NCBI RefSeq assembly: GCF_016123485.1
Contig: NZ_JADCKQ010000017.1
Coordinates: 1-55,084, forward strand
Source of the DNA: Halocynthiibacter styelae
GTDB taxonomy: Bacteria; Pseudomonadota; Alphaproteobacteria; Rhodobacterales; Rhodobacteraceae
Direction: 5' to 3'
Length of the DNA stretch: 55,084 nt
Made by a program: the position numbers and the translations under genes
Notes under the pieces: model-generated
Database searches by the model: none
Seen by the model: the letters and a program-made list of their open reading frames with translations, nothing else
What the model was told of the DNA's origin: nothing
Part shown: positions 27,299-36,811 of the stretch, piece by piece
How positions within the stretch are numbered: position 1 is the first letter of the stretch
Layout: each line of letters opens with the position of its first letter

Positions 27299-29907
27299 GC
27301 CATTTCTCCTTCTTTGCGGGAACGTGCAAGCTGCAGCATCCCGATGAGGCCCAGGAAAATCAACGCAGGGATAAACACCAGTTCTTTTGGTGATTGTTCT
27401 GCAGTTGCTTTGGCGGATGCTACGGTCACAACTTCATCACCGTAGAAATCAAAACCACCCAGTTTGGTCGAGAACGTTGTTTGCGGGAAAGGTTCTTCCA
27501 GCTGCACAGCGTCGCCTTCAACCATGGTTGACAGGCCAAAGGCTGCAAGACGTTCTTCACCGGTTGGTTCGTCACCCACTGGCAGAACCAGGGTTACGTC
27601 CTTGCTTTCGAGGGTATCGAAATCAGGGCCGCGTACAACGATGCGAACTTCGTCACCCGGGTTTGCTTCCCCAAGAGCCTGCGCCAGATTTGCCGGTTCA
27701 ACCGCGTTAAACGGGGGCTGAATGCGGTTCATCACATAGTCAGGACGGAAGAGAACAAATGCGATCGCCACAAGTGCAATGCTTTCGTAGATCTTCGATT
27801 TGGTCAGCCACCAGCCCATTGTGCCCGCAGTGAACACAAGGATCGCTATGGTCGAGACAATGGCAACGAGTATCCCCTGCGTCCAGGTCACATCAATCAA
27901 CAACAGATCGGTGTTGAAGATGAACACAAACGGCAGAGCCACGGTGCGCAGTGAATAGAAGAACGCAACGAAACCGGTCTTGATCGCATCACCACCAGAC
28001 ACAGCCGCCGCCGCAAAGCTGGCAAGCCCCACAGGTGGCGTCACATCCGCCATGATCCCGAAGTAGAACACAAACAAGTGTACCGCGATCAATGGAACGA
28101 TCAGGTCGTTTTGCGCGCCAAGTTCCACAACCACACCCGCCATGAGAGAGCTCACAACAATGTAGTTCGCAGTGGTCGGCAGGCCCATACCCAGGATCAA
28201 GGACAGGATGCCAACCAGCACCAGCATGGCAACCAGGTTACCACCGGACAGGAACTCAACCAAATCCGCCATCACCTGACCAATACCTGTCAGGGTCACG
28301 GTGCCCACGATCACGCCAGCCGTTGCTGTTGCCAGCGCGATACCGATCATGTTGCGGGCGCCGTCAATCAGACCCTGCATCAGGTCAACCAGGCCATCCT
28401 TGAACGCAATTGCGAACTGGTTCTGACCGCGGAACATTTCCTTCAGAGGACGCTGGGTGACCAGGATCACCAGCAGCAGCGCAGTCGCCCAAAACGCCGA
28501 CAGGCCAGGGGAGCTTTGCTTGATCATCAGGAAGTAGACCAGCACCAGAATTGGCAGAAGGTAATACAGACCCGCTTTGTAGATTTCACCAATGATCGGA
28601 AGTTTAACTTCTTTTGCATTGGGGTCATCCGGTTCCAGATCCGGCACAGAAGCCGCAAGCTTCAGAAGCAGAACATAGATCCCCAGAACAACTGCCGTCA
28701 GGACAACACCTGCCGCAGATGGAACAAGGCTTGTCACCGCATCCACCGGATATTGCGTGCCGTAACACAGGCCTGCGAACACGATGAAAAAGCTGAACAT
28801 ACCAACGATGGTACGGGCCATTGTGATTTCGCGCTCTGCTGTCAGGGTTGGCATGTTTTTCTTAACCGCCTCAAGGTGCACAATGTACACAAGCGCGATG
28901 TAGGAAATAGCCGCTGGCAGGAAGGCGTGGGTGATCACCTGGATATACGGTGTTGATGTGTATTCCACCATCAGGAAGGCCGCAGCCCCCATAACAGGTG
29001 GCATGATCTGACCGTTCACAGAGGATGCAACTTCAACCGCACCGGCTTTCTCGGAAGAGAACCCAACACGTTTCATCAGAGGAATGGTAAACGTACCTGT
29101 TGTCACAACGTTGGCGATGGAGGAGCCGGAAATCAGACCGGTCGCCGCAGAACCCACAACAGCCGCTTTCGCCGGACCACCACGCAAGTGACCAAGGGCG
29201 CCAAAAGCCATCTTGATAAAGTAGTTGCCCGCCCCCGCCTTATCCAGCAATGCGCCGAACAAAACAAAGAGGAACACGAATTTGGTAGAAACACCCAACG
29301 CAATACCGAACACACCTTCAGAGGTGATCCACATATGCGACATGGCTTTCTTCAGGGATGCGCCTTTCCATTGGATCACTTCAGGCACCCAGTCAGCGGA
29401 ACCGAAGAAGACATACATCAGAAAGATAGAGGCAAGCGTTGCCATAGCCGGGCCAAGTGCGCGCCATGCGCCCATGAACAGGATGATCAGGCCGCTAAGC
29501 GCGAACCATTTGTCCATATTGTCCGCGAGGCCACCGGCATCCACGATCTTCTGGTAGAAGAAGTAGCCGTAAAGCGCGATCAGACCACCGGCAACTGCCA
29601 GGATCCAGTCGTAAAACGGAATGTAGTCACGCGGGCTTTTCTTGGTCAGCGGATAGGCCAGGAACACCAGGAACAGCGCAAAGCTGAGGTGAAACAGGCG
29701 AGAGTTGTTAATGATAGAACCAGGCAGAATGTAAGGTGCCCATGGTGACGCCAGCAGGATCTGGAACAGGGACCAGACAATAGCGACAACCGCCATCATC
29801 GTGCCCACAGCGCCTGCCGGGCTACGCGCGCCAGCGTCAGAAGAGGCAACCAGTTCCTGGAGCTCTTCCTCGCTTAATGCGCCGGAATTCTCGGTGTTTT
29901 GTGACAT
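27295..29907 (-). CDS. TRAP transporter permease, fused small and large subunits (TAXI type)
   Basis: An 870-residue integral membrane protein joining the DctQ-like (4 TM) and DctM-like (12+ TM) parts, the form used by TAXI-TRAP systems. The large-subunit signatures are visible: GLISGSSIANVVTTGTFTIP, MKRVGFSSEKAGAVEVASSV, and GQIMPPVMGAAAFLM. A second copy of the fold has MGLPTTANYIVVSSL and DVTPPVGLASFAAAAVSGGD. The C-terminal region adds a periplasmic segment. CGGGAGGGACAT precedes the ATG chosen. The cognate binding-protein gene is upstream on the same strand, and the usp gene is coupled downstream. It would import an organic acid or amino acid driven by a Na+ or H+ gradient. Confidence 0.93.
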   Translation of the reverse strand: MSQNTENSGALSEEELQELVASSDAGARSPAGAVGTMMAVVAIVWSLFQILLASPWAPYILPGSIINNSRLFHLSFALFLVFLAYPLTKKSPRDYIPFYDWILAVAGGLIALYGYFFYQKIVDAGGLADNMDKWFALSGLIILFMGAWRALGPAMATLASIFLMYVFFGSADWVPEVIQWKGASLKKAMSHMWITSEGVFGIALGVSTKFVFLFVLFGALLDKAGAGNYFIKMAFGALGHLRGGPAKAAVVGSAATGLISGSSIANVVTTGTFTIPLMKRVGFSSEKAGAVEVASSVNGQIMPPVMGAAAFLMVEYTSTPYIQVITHAFLPAAISYIALVYIVHLEAVKKNMPTLTAEREITMARTIVGMFSFFIVFAGLCYGTQYPVDAVTSLVPSAAGVVLTAVVLGIYVLLLKLAASVPDLEPDDPNAKEVKLPIIGEIYKAGLYYLLPILVLVYFLMIKQSSPGLSAFWATALLLVILVTQRPLKEMFRGQNQFAIAFKDGLVDLMQGLIDGARNMIGIALATATAGVIVGTVTLTGIGQVMADLVEFLSGGNLVAMLVLVGILSLILGMGLPTTANYIVVSSLMAGVVVELGAQNDLIVPLIAVHLFVFYFGIMADVTPPVGLASFAAAAVSGGDAIKTGFVAFFYSLRTVALPFVFIFNTDLLLIDVTWTQGILVAIVSTIAILVFTAGTMGWWLTKSKIYESIALVAIAFVLFRPDYVMNRIQPPFNAVEPANLAQALGEANPGDEVRIVVRGPDFDTLESKDVTLVLPVGDEPTGEERLAAFGLSTMVEGDAVQLEEPFPQTTFSTKLGGFDFYGDEVVTVASAKATAEQSPKELVFIPALIFLGLIGMLQLARSRKEGEMA

Positions 29908-30017
29908 ATGTCCCTCCCGGACATGCCGCGATGTCAGATGCGGCCGGAGATTGTAATTGGGGTACACCACCTGAGCGCCCGTCTTATATGCGGACTGTCA
30001 TCGTCAGGTGTAGAAAA

Positions 30018-30042
30018 GGGGCGGCACAAGAAACGCCGCCCC
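30018..30042 (-). terminator. Attenuating terminator between TAXI binding protein and TRAP permease
   Basis: Perfect 8-bp arms GGGGCGGC (30018-30025) and GCCGCCCC (30035-30042) are followed by TTTTC on the coding strand. Placed after the binding-protein gene and before the permease gene, it would reduce permease transcription relative to the binding protein. Confidence 0.75.
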
Positions 30043-30068
30043 CCAATACTCAGATCAGGTGCAATCGA

Positions 30069-31040
30069 TTACTCGATCCAGCCCTGCTCACGGTAGTATT
30101 TCGCAGCGCCATCATGCAGAGGAGCGGACAGACCAGCGGTCGCCATTTCTTCTGGTGTCAGGTTTGCAAATGCAGGGTGCAGGCCTTTGAAGTCATCAAA
30201 GTTTTCGAAGATGGAAGATACGAGCGCGTATACAACGTCTTCAGAAACATTGGTGGAAGATACAAAGGTTGCGCCAACACCAAAGGTGCCTACGTCAGCA
30301 TCGTTACCACGGTACATGCCACCAGGAACGGTTGCTGTACGGTAGTAAGCGTTGTCGTTGATCAGACCATCAACAGCTTCGCCGGAAACTTCAACAATCA
30401 CGGAATCACATGCTGTGGTTGCTTCCTGAATGGTGCCGGAAGGGTGGCCAACAGTGAATACCATTGCGTCGATCTGGTTGTCGCAAAGCGCTGCGGACTG
30501 CTCAGCAGGCTTCAGCTCAGTTGCCAGAGCGAAATCGTCAGTGGTCATGCCGGAAGCTTCCATCAGAACTTCCATGGTGCCACGTGCGCCGGAACCTGGG
30601 TTACCGATGTTTACGCGCTTGCCAGCAAGGTCAGCGAAAGTTGAGATGCCGGAATCAGCACGTGCAACAACTGTGAAGGGCTCTGGGTGTACAGAGAATA
30701 CTGCACGCAGCTCTTCGAATGCACCAGCTTCTTCAAACTTGGAAGTGCCGTGGAATGCGTGGTGCTGCCAGTCAGACTGTGCAACGCCGAATTCCAGCTC
30801 GCCTTCGCGGATGGTGTTGATGTTGTAAACAGAACCACCAGTGGATTCTACGGAACAACGTACACCGTGGTCACGACGGCCTTTGTTTACCAGACGGCAG
30901 ATTGCGCCACCGGTTGGGTAATAAACGCCAGTAACACCGCCGGTGCCGATTGTGATGAACTGCTGGTCCTGGGCCATAGCGCCACCGGTTGCCAGTGTCG
31001 CAGCGGTCGCCAGACCGAACATAAATTTCATCGATGTCAT
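30069..31040 (-). CDS. TAXI-family TRAP transporter solute-binding protein
   Basis: A 323-residue periplasmic protein with a Sec signal peptide (MTSMKFMFGLATAATLATGG, cleaved after AMA). The TAXI hallmark follows: ITIGTGGVTGVYYPTGGAIC. Further on are VESTGGSVYNINTIREGELE and GNPGSGARGTMEVLM. AGGGAG stands seven bases before the chosen ATG (31040); the longer upstream frame has no site. Members bind glutamate, other amino acids or dicarboxylates; the ligand here is not predictable. It is the first gene of the TRAP operon, upstream of the fused permease. Confidence 0.92.
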   Translation of the reverse strand: MTSMKFMFGLATAATLATGGAMAQDQQFITIGTGGVTGVYYPTGGAICRLVNKGRRDHGVRCSVESTGGSVYNINTIREGELEFGVAQSDWQHHAFHGTSKFEEAGAFEELRAVFSVHPEPFTVVARADSGISTFADLAGKRVNIGNPGSGARGTMEVLMEASGMTTDDFALATELKPAEQSAALCDNQIDAMVFTVGHPSGTIQEATTACDSVIVEVSGEAVDGLINDNAYYRTATVPGGMYRGNDADVGTFGVGATFVSSTNVSEDVVYALVSSIFENFDDFKGLHPAFANLTPEEMATAGLSAPLHDGAAKYYREQGWIE

Positions 31041-31139
31041 ATGATAACTCCCTATACATATTAATAGCTGTAGGAAGGGTCTTTGCCCCCTGAAGCTTTG
31101 CATAAGGTGTCCGACAGTCACGGGATTGTCATGCAAAAA

Positions 31140-32060
31140 CTAATGTTTTTTTTGTTTTGTCCAATAGGCATCGATATCGCTTCGTAATTCTTCATACGAT
31201 GCGATGCGTTTTTCCGCCTCTTCCCCGCCGCGTTTCACAAGCAGCGCCAGGATATTTTCAATCACAGCCATTGCCCCGGCATAACAACCAAAGAAATGTG
31301 TGGTCACGATAGATACAACCAGGACTTCGTCCGGCACCAAATCCGACGCGATCACATCGGAATCCGAAATAACGATCAGTTTTAAACCTCTGGATTGTGC
31401 GAACTGACACGCCCGGATCGTTTCATTCGAATAGGGCGTGAATGTAACAACAATCAGAAGATCGTTTTCATCCGCATAATTCAGTTCGTCTATTGAACTG
31501 TTCATATGCCTTGGAATTAACTGCAATGAAGGCAGGGCCATACGTCCAACATAGTGAAAGTAGTAGGCCAGTCCGTAACTTGCACGTACCCCTGTCAGGT
31601 ACACATTGCGCGCATTGAACATCATGTCGACCACACGCTTAAGTTTATCCGGGGAAAGGTTATGAAGAGACCGCTGAATGATATTCAAAGAATTCAACGT
31701 CGCCTCTGCCTGGACCGGTCCGGTATCTTCATAAGCCGCAACCGCTTCGATCCACTCCAGATCATCTGAAAGTTCAGAACCGGAAACCAGCGCTGTACGG
31801 AACGGGGCGCGTAGATCTTCAAAACCTTCAAGACCAAGATGTTGCGCCATACGCACGAGCGTATAGGTACTGACGCCCGCCTTACGTGCGGTCACCCGGA
31901 TCGGATCAAGCCCGAAGTCCGCCTGATTGTCGACGATATACTTCGCCACAACCTGCAATCGGGGGGAATAACCTTCAAAATCGGTCTTAAGCGTTGAAAG
32001 TATTTTGGTTTTTACGGTCGGATCCATGTTTTTCGCCCATTGATTCGCCTGAAAAAGCAT
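31140..32060 (-). CDS. RpiR/MurR-family transcriptional regulator
   Basis: A 306-residue regulator with an N-terminal RpiR HTH of about 80 residues (SPRLQVVAKYIVDNQADFG, then VSTYTLVRMAQHLGLEGFED) and a C-terminal SIS domain (NARNVYLTGVRASYGLAYYF, DLLIVVTFTPYSNETIR). SIS domains usually sense phosphosugars or related acids. ATG 32060 and ATG 32027 (MDPTVKTKIL) are both possible starts. It sits between the TAXI-TRAP operon and the divergent BKACE-aminotransferase operon and probably controls both. Confidence 0.87.
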   Translation of the reverse strand: MLFQANQWAKNMDPTVKTKILSTLKTDFEGYSPRLQVVAKYIVDNQADFGLDPIRVTARKAGVSTYTLVRMAQHLGLEGFEDLRAPFRTALVSGSELSDDLEWIEAVAAYEDTGPVQAEATLNSLNIIQRSLHNLSPDKLKRVVDMMFNARNVYLTGVRASYGLAYYFHYVGRMALPSLQLIPRHMNSSIDELNYADENDLLIVVTFTPYSNETIRACQFAQSRGLKLIVISDSDVIASDLVPDEVLVVSIVTTHFFGCYAGAMAVIENILALLVKRGGEEAEKRIASYEELRSDIDAYWTKQKKH

Positions 32061-32153
32061 AACATTTGTTATTTTGGCCGTCGATTGACTAATTCTGTGA
32101 TTTCACCAGTTTCATAGGAGCGCAACAGAAAACGCACGAAAAGGAATCACCGG

Positions 32154-32948
32154 ATGTCCCGGATATTTTCAGTGACCGTCGCCCCGAACGGGGCAAGACG
32201 CGGAAAAACAGATCACCCTGCCTTGCCAATTGCCAATGCAGAGATTGCCCAGACAGCGGCCTCATGCCATGCGGCAGGGGCACAGGCAATCCATCTGCAT
32301 GTGCGTGATGACAACGGTCAGCATTCCCTGGATGCCGGGCGATATCGCGAAGCAATGGCAGCGGTACAGACTGCGGCCCCGGGCATGGCTATCCAGATCA
32401 CCACAGAATCTGCCGGGATCTACGATGTGGCCGCGCAATATGACTGCCTGGCGGCACTGACCCCGGCGGCGGCCAGTGTGTCCGTTCGGGAAATGGCGCG
32501 TGACGAGGCAACCGCTGCCAGGCTATATGCGCTGGCGGCAGAGGCGGGAACCGATCTGCAGCACATCCTTTACAATGCCGGCGATATTGAACAGCTGGCG
32601 GTCTGGATGAACAAAGGCATCGTGCCAGCCGAGATGCGCAGCGCCATATTTGTGCTGGGGCAATATAACCCTGCCATCCATGCGCAACCGTCTGATCTGC
32701 AAATCTTCCTGCGGGCGGGGCATGATCTGTACCTTGACTGGACGATCTGTGCTTTTGGCCCAAATGAACTTGCCTGCGCCCGCGCAGCACTTGCGGCGGG
32801 CGGAAATGTCCGGGTAGGATTTGAAAACAATCTGCTGCGGCCTGATGGTACGCCTGCCCGCGACAATGCTGAACTTGTTGCCCTAACTGTTAACGAAGGC
32901 CTTGATCTGGGCCTGACACCTTCCACACAACTCCCGAAAGCCTGTTAA
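32154..32948 (+). CDS. BKACE-family beta-keto acid cleavage enzyme (DUF849)
   Basis: A 264-residue TIM-barrel enzyme. The zinc-binding motif HLHVRD gives H47 and H49, and E224 lies in VGFENN. Together with ITTESAG these are hallmarks of the BKACE family, which condenses a beta-keto acid with acetyl-CoA to give acetoacetate and a CoA ester. The best-known member cleaves 3-keto-5-aminohexanoate in lysine fermentation; other members act on dehydrocarnitine, beta-ketoadipate and more. AAAAGGAATCACCGG precedes the ATG. The aminotransferase gene begins on the base after its stop, implying a keto acid made by transamination as a pathway intermediate. Confidence 0.88.
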   Translation: MSRIFSVTVAPNGARRGKTDHPALPIANAEIAQTAASCHAAGAQAIHLHVRDDNGQHSLDAGRYREAMAAVQTAAPGMAIQITTESAGIYDVAAQYDCLAALTPAAASVSVREMARDEATAARLYALAAEAGTDLQHILYNAGDIEQLAVWMNKGIVPAEMRSAIFVLGQYNPAIHAQPSDLQIFLRAGHDLYLDWTICAFGPNELACARAALAAGGNVRVGFENNLLRPDGTPARDNAELVALTVNEGLDLGLTPSTQLPKAC

Positions 32949-34274
32949 ATGTCTCACGTATTTCCCCGCCACACCAAAATTTCCCCGCCTATGGCCGCAA
33001 GCGGTGACGGCTGTTATCTGATCGACACCAACGGCAAGCGTTACTTTGACGGATCTGGCGGCGCGGCGGTGTCTTGCCTTGGGCATTCCGACACGGATGT
33101 CACCGAAGCTGTGAAAGCGCAATTGGACCAGCTGGCCTTTGCGCACACCAGCTTTTTCACCTCCCAACCCGCCGAAGATCTGGCGGATCTGTTGGTGGAA
33201 CACGCGCCCGAAGGCATTGAACGCGTCTATTTCGTGTCCGGCGGGTCCGAGGCAACTGAATCAGCGATCAAACTGGCGCGTCAGTATTTCGTGGAAAAAG
33301 GCCAACCCCAGCGCCGCCACCTGATCGCCCGTAAGCAAAGCTATCACGGCAACACAATCGGTGCGCTGTCCGCTGGCGGCAACGCATGGCGTCGTGAACA
33401 ATTCGCGCCACTGCTGCTGGACATCAGCCACATCGCGCCGTGTTACGAATATGTGCTGAAGGCCGAAGGCGAAAGCGCCTATGATTACGGTCAACGCGCC
33501 GCGCAGGAACTGGAAGATGAAATTCTGCGTCTGGGTGAAGACAGCGTCATGGCGTTTATGGCGGAACCTGTGGTTGGTGCGACGTCCGGTGCGGTGCCGG
33601 CTGTGGAAGGCTATTACAAACGCATCCGCGAAATCTGTGACAAATACGGTGTGCTTCTGATCCTGGACGAAGTCATGTGTGGCATGGGCCGCACCGGGCA
33701 TCTATACGCCTGTGAAGCCGACAACGTGCGCCCGGACATCCTGTGCATCGCCAAGGGTCTTGGTGCCGGGTATCAGCCGATTGGCGCGATGCTGTGTTCT
33801 GGTGAAATCTACAAAGCGATTGAAGACGGCACCGGGTTCTTCCAGCACGGCCACACCTACCTTGCGCATCCTTGTGCGACGGCGGCGGGTCTGGCGGTTG
33901 TGAAGGCGATCCTGGGTCGTGGCCTTCTGGATCGTGTGAAAGATATGGGCGAGAAACTGCAGGCGGCGCTTGTGGCTGAATTTGGTCAGCACCCACATGT
34001 GGGTGACATCCGTGGTCGTGGGTTGTTCCGCGGGATCGAGATCGTGAAAGACCGCGAAACCAAAGAACCGTTCGATCCGGCACTTGGCCTGGCTGGGAAG
34101 CTGAAGAAAGCGTGCTTTGCAGAAGGCCTGGCCTGTTACCCAATGGCAGGCACACGCGACGGCAAAACCGGCGACCACATCCTGCTTGCCCCACCCTACA
34201 TCATGACCGAGGAACAGATCCCCGACATCATCGAGCCCCTGAAACGGGCGATGGCGCAGATCATTCCATCCTGA
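32949..34274 (+). CDS. Class III aminotransferase (omega-amino acid type)
   Basis: A 441-residue PLP enzyme of fold type I. Visible are the N-terminal substrate region GKRYFDGSGGAAVSCLGHSD, the cofactor-binding SGGSEATESAIKLARQYF, and the aspartate LLILDEVMCGMGRTG. The lysine that forms the Schiff base lies in LCIAKGLGAGYQPIGAML. HGHTYLAHPCATAAGLAV follows. It would move an amino group from an omega-amino acid or amine to pyruvate or 2-oxoglutarate. It directly abuts the BKACE gene, so the two work in one catabolic step series; the substrate is unknown. A strong bidirectional terminator follows. Confidence 0.92.
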   Translation: MSHVFPRHTKISPPMAASGDGCYLIDTNGKRYFDGSGGAAVSCLGHSDTDVTEAVKAQLDQLAFAHTSFFTSQPAEDLADLLVEHAPEGIERVYFVSGGSEATESAIKLARQYFVEKGQPQRRHLIARKQSYHGNTIGALSAGGNAWRREQFAPLLLDISHIAPCYEYVLKAEGESAYDYGQRAAQELEDEILRLGEDSVMAFMAEPVVGATSGAVPAVEGYYKRIREICDKYGVLLILDEVMCGMGRTGHLYACEADNVRPDILCIAKGLGAGYQPIGAMLCSGEIYKAIEDGTGFFQHGHTYLAHPCATAAGLAVVKAILGRGLLDRVKDMGEKLQAALVAEFGQHPHVGDIRGRGLFRGIEIVKDRETKEPFDPALGLAGKLKKACFAEGLACYPMAGTRDGKTGDHILLAPPYIMTEEQIPDIIEPLKRAMAQIIPS

Positions 34275-34279
34275 GAAAC

Positions 34280-34312
34280 AAAAAGAGCCGCGAACATCTC
34301 GCGGCTCTTTTT
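34280..34312. terminator. Bidirectional intrinsic terminator
   Basis: Perfect arms GAGCCGCG (34285-34292) and CGCGGCTC (34300-34307) are flanked by five A and five T. It serves the plus-strand aminotransferase operon and the minus-strand usp-SulP genes, which converge here. Confidence 0.92.
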
Positions 34313-34328
34313 CGGTATTGGGTGTGGT

Positions 34329-35192
34329 TCAACGCACCAGTAGAAGCGGCACCTGGCAGGTGCGGATCATCTCAGTCGTGGTAGAGCCGATGATCAGGCG
34401 GCGAATGCGGGAATGGCCGTAGGCGCCCATGACCAGCATATCAGCCCCATCAGGGTTATCATCCTGGCCGGCGACGTGAATACGTGCAGCGATGACTTCG
34501 GTTGCGGTGCCTTCTGTGATCTCGTGAGAGACGTCAAAACCAGCGGCTTTCAACGTCGCGGCGGCCCCTTCGATCGCGTGCTTTGAACCATCAATACCCG
34601 CGCTGATCACCCGAGCTTCGAGACCGGCAAAGGTTTTCGCCTGGGCCAGATGGTTCACAGCTTTCATCGCGGTTTTGCCGCCGTCAAAGGCCAAAAGGAA
34701 GCTTTTGGGTTCCGTGAAGGCACGCGACGCAACCAGAACCGGAATGGCGCTGGTGCGGACAACGCGTTCCAGGTTGGACCCCAGATGACCCGAAGCAAAA
34801 TCAGCGTTTTCACCGCGTTTGCCGACCACCACAAGGCTTGCGGATTTTTCGGCTTCCAGCAGTTCTTCCAACAGATCGCCATGGCGCAGACGGGTTGTGA
34901 CATCAGTCACGCCCGCCGCTTTGATGCGGGTTTCCGCGTCTTCCAAAATCGCGCGGCCACGTTCATTGGCCAGTTTCGCTTGTTGTGCATCCAGATCCGC
35001 CAGCTGATCCATCAGCTTTGATCGTGCACCCAAACCGATGTTGCCAGACAGGTTGCTGTCGGCGTCCAGCTTGCGGGTGATGATGTGCAGAACTTCAACG
35101 CTGTGGCCTTCGCGCGCGGCAATCCAGGCGGCGTAATCACAGGTGCTTTCAGAATAGGCAGACCCATCTACCAATGCGATAATCTTGCTCAT
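34329..35192 (-). CDS. Tandem universal stress protein (two UspA domains)
   Basis: A 287-residue protein with two Usp domains. The first starts IALVDGSAYSESTCDYAAWI and has VVGKRGENADFASGHLGSNL with RVVRTSAIPVLVAS. The second starts SFLLAFDGGKTAMKAVNHL and ends VMGAYGHSRIRRLIIGSTT with EMIRTCQVPLLLVR. Both carry the G-x2-G-x9-G-(S/T)-like ATP-binding signature. Its start lies 12 bases after the stop of the SulP transporter gene, so it is probably in that operon and may modulate the transporter. Confidence 0.9.
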   Translation of the reverse strand: MSKIIALVDGSAYSESTCDYAAWIAAREGHSVEVLHIITRKLDADSNLSGNIGLGARSKLMDQLADLDAQQAKLANERGRAILEDAETRIKAAGVTDVTTRLRHGDLLEELLEAEKSASLVVVGKRGENADFASGHLGSNLERVVRTSAIPVLVASRAFTEPKSFLLAFDGGKTAMKAVNHLAQAKTFAGLEARVISAGIDGSKHAIEGAAATLKAAGFDVSHEITEGTATEVIAARIHVAGQDDNPDGADMLVMGAYGHSRIRRLIIGSTTTEMIRTCQVPLLLVR

Positions 35193-35204
35193 ATCACGGC
35201 TCCC

Positions 35205-36707
35205 TTAATGGCCCATGAGGCGTTCAAGCGCGCCCGGTTTATCATGTTCAGACAGACGGCCCATCAGGGTTTCGCTGGCTGCGTTCATGCCGATAATCTC
35301 AACCTCGGCCCCGTCACGGCGGAATTTCAGAACCACCATATCAATTGCTGAGATAGATGAAATATCCCAGATATGCGCGGTGCTGACGTCAATTGTCACA
35401 CGGTCCAGAACTTCGCCGAAATCAAACGCGTCGGCAAGATCAGGCGCGGTTGCGAAGAACAGCTGGCCCTCAACAAGGTAGTCACGTTGGCGACCATCCT
35501 CAGACAGTTTCGACGTCACACGGAAGACCGCAGCGATTTTCCAGGCAAAGAAGATGCCCGACAGAAGCACACCCGTCAGAACGCCAAGCGCAAGGTTATG
35601 CGTGTAAACCGTGACCACCACAGTCGCCAACATCACGATGGATGAAGCACGCGGGTGTTCACGCAGATCGGTGATGGAGGACCAGGAAAACGTCCCGATC
35701 GACACCATGATCATGATCGCAACAAGCGCAGGCATCGGGATAACCGCAACCCAAGCACCCAGAACCACGATCAGAAACAGCAGGAAAACACCGGCTGCGA
35801 AACAGGACAAACGCCCGCGCCCGCCAGATTTCACGTTGATCATGGATTGGCCGATCATCGCACAACCCGCCATGCCACCGATGAAACCGGTTGCAGTGTT
35901 GGCGATGCCTTGACCGATACATTCCTGGTTTTTGTCAGATTTCGTGTCGGTCAGATCGTCAACCAGCTTCGCTGTCATCAAGCTTTCCAGCAGGCCAACA
36001 ACCGCAATCGCAGCCGCAACGGGGAAGATGATTTGCAAGGTCTCCAAGTTCAACGGAATTTGCGGGATCAGGAAGACCGGCAAAGTATCCGGCAGCGCGC
36101 CCATGTCACCCACGGTGCGCACATCAAGGCCCAGCCACAGATACAACGCCGTCAAAACAACGATGGTCACAAGTGGGGAAGGAATGGCGTTGGTGATATA
36201 AGGAAACAGGTAAATAATCGCGAGACCACCGGCAACCATCATATAGGTCGTCATATTGACGCCTTCGGTGCCGAAATCAAGTTCGGGCAATTGCGCCATG
36301 AAAATCAGGATCGCCAGCGCGTTCACAAAGCCCGTCATCACAGAGTTGGACACAAAGCGCATGACATTGCCAAGCTTCAAAAGCCCCGCAAGAATTTGCA
36401 GCAAGCCGGCCAGAACCGTGGTCGCGAGAAGATATTCAAGCCCGTGGGTTTTCACGAGCGTAATCATCAAAACCGCGGTCGCCGCGGTGGCGGCGGAAAT
36501 CATGCCCGGACGCCCACCAACAATCGCAGTGATCACAGCGATGGAGAAACTGGCGTAAAGGCCAACCTTGGGGTCAACACCCGCGATAATTGAGAAAGCG
36601 ATGGCTTCCGGAATCAGCGCCAGCGCCACAACAAGCCCCGCCAGCAGGTCGGCGCGGATATTGCCGAGCCAGTCTTGTTTCAGGCTGCTCATAAAATCAG
36701 TTTGCAC
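35205..36707 (-). CDS. SulP/SLC26-family anion transporter
   Basis: A 500-residue inner-membrane transporter with the SulP core. The N-terminal signature is [27 protein letters not shown], given here in two overlapping motifs ([15 protein letters not shown] and [12 protein letters not shown]). [20 protein letters not shown] follows in the membrane part. A C-terminal STAS domain ends with [23 protein letters not shown] 36707 has GGAG eight bases upstream and is preferred to ATG 36692. Members carry sulfate, bicarbonate or dicarboxylates; this one cannot be assigned. The usp gene follows closely. Confidence 0.9.
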   Translation of the reverse strand: MQTDFMSSLKQDWLGNIRADLLAGLVVALALIPEAIAFSIIAGVDPKVGLYASFSIAVITAIVGGRPGMISAATAATAVLMITLVKTHGLEYLLATTVLAGLLQILAGLLKLGNVMRFVSNSVMTGFVNALAILIFMAQLPELDFGTEGVNMTTYMMVAGGLAIIYLFPYITNAIPSPLVTIVVLTALYLWLGLDVRTVGDMGALPDTLPVFLIPQIPLNLETLQIIFPVAAAIAVVGLLESLMTAKLVDDLTDTKSDKNQECIGQGIANTATGFIGGMAGCAMIGQSMINVKSGGRGRLSCFAAGVFLLFLIVVLGAWVAVIPMPALVAIMIMVSIGTFSWSSITDLREHPRASSIVMLATVVVTVYTHNLALGVLTGVLLSGIFFAWKIAAVFRVTSKLSEDGRQRDYLVEGQLFFATAPDLADAFDFGEVLDRVTIDVSTAHIWDISSISAIDMVVLKFRRDGAEVEIIGMNAASETLMGRLSEHDKPGALERLMGH

Positions 36708-36811
36708 AGGTCACACTCCGGTCAGTTCGCGTTTGTCACGCGCATACTTCAGGAGGCGGCAAATAGCCAGCCTTGCGCCCGTTTTTCCCTGTGTCGCTTT
36801 GCAAGTGCGGC

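Noticed and set aside
28078-28956. 292-codon plus-strand frame antisense to the TRAP permease
   Set aside because: Rich in His, Gln and Asn as expected for an antisense of membrane-protein codons; no ribosome site or family.
35655-36593. 312-codon plus-strand frame antisense to the SulP transporter
   Set aside because: Same antisense pattern; Arg/His/Gln-rich and without recognisable domains.
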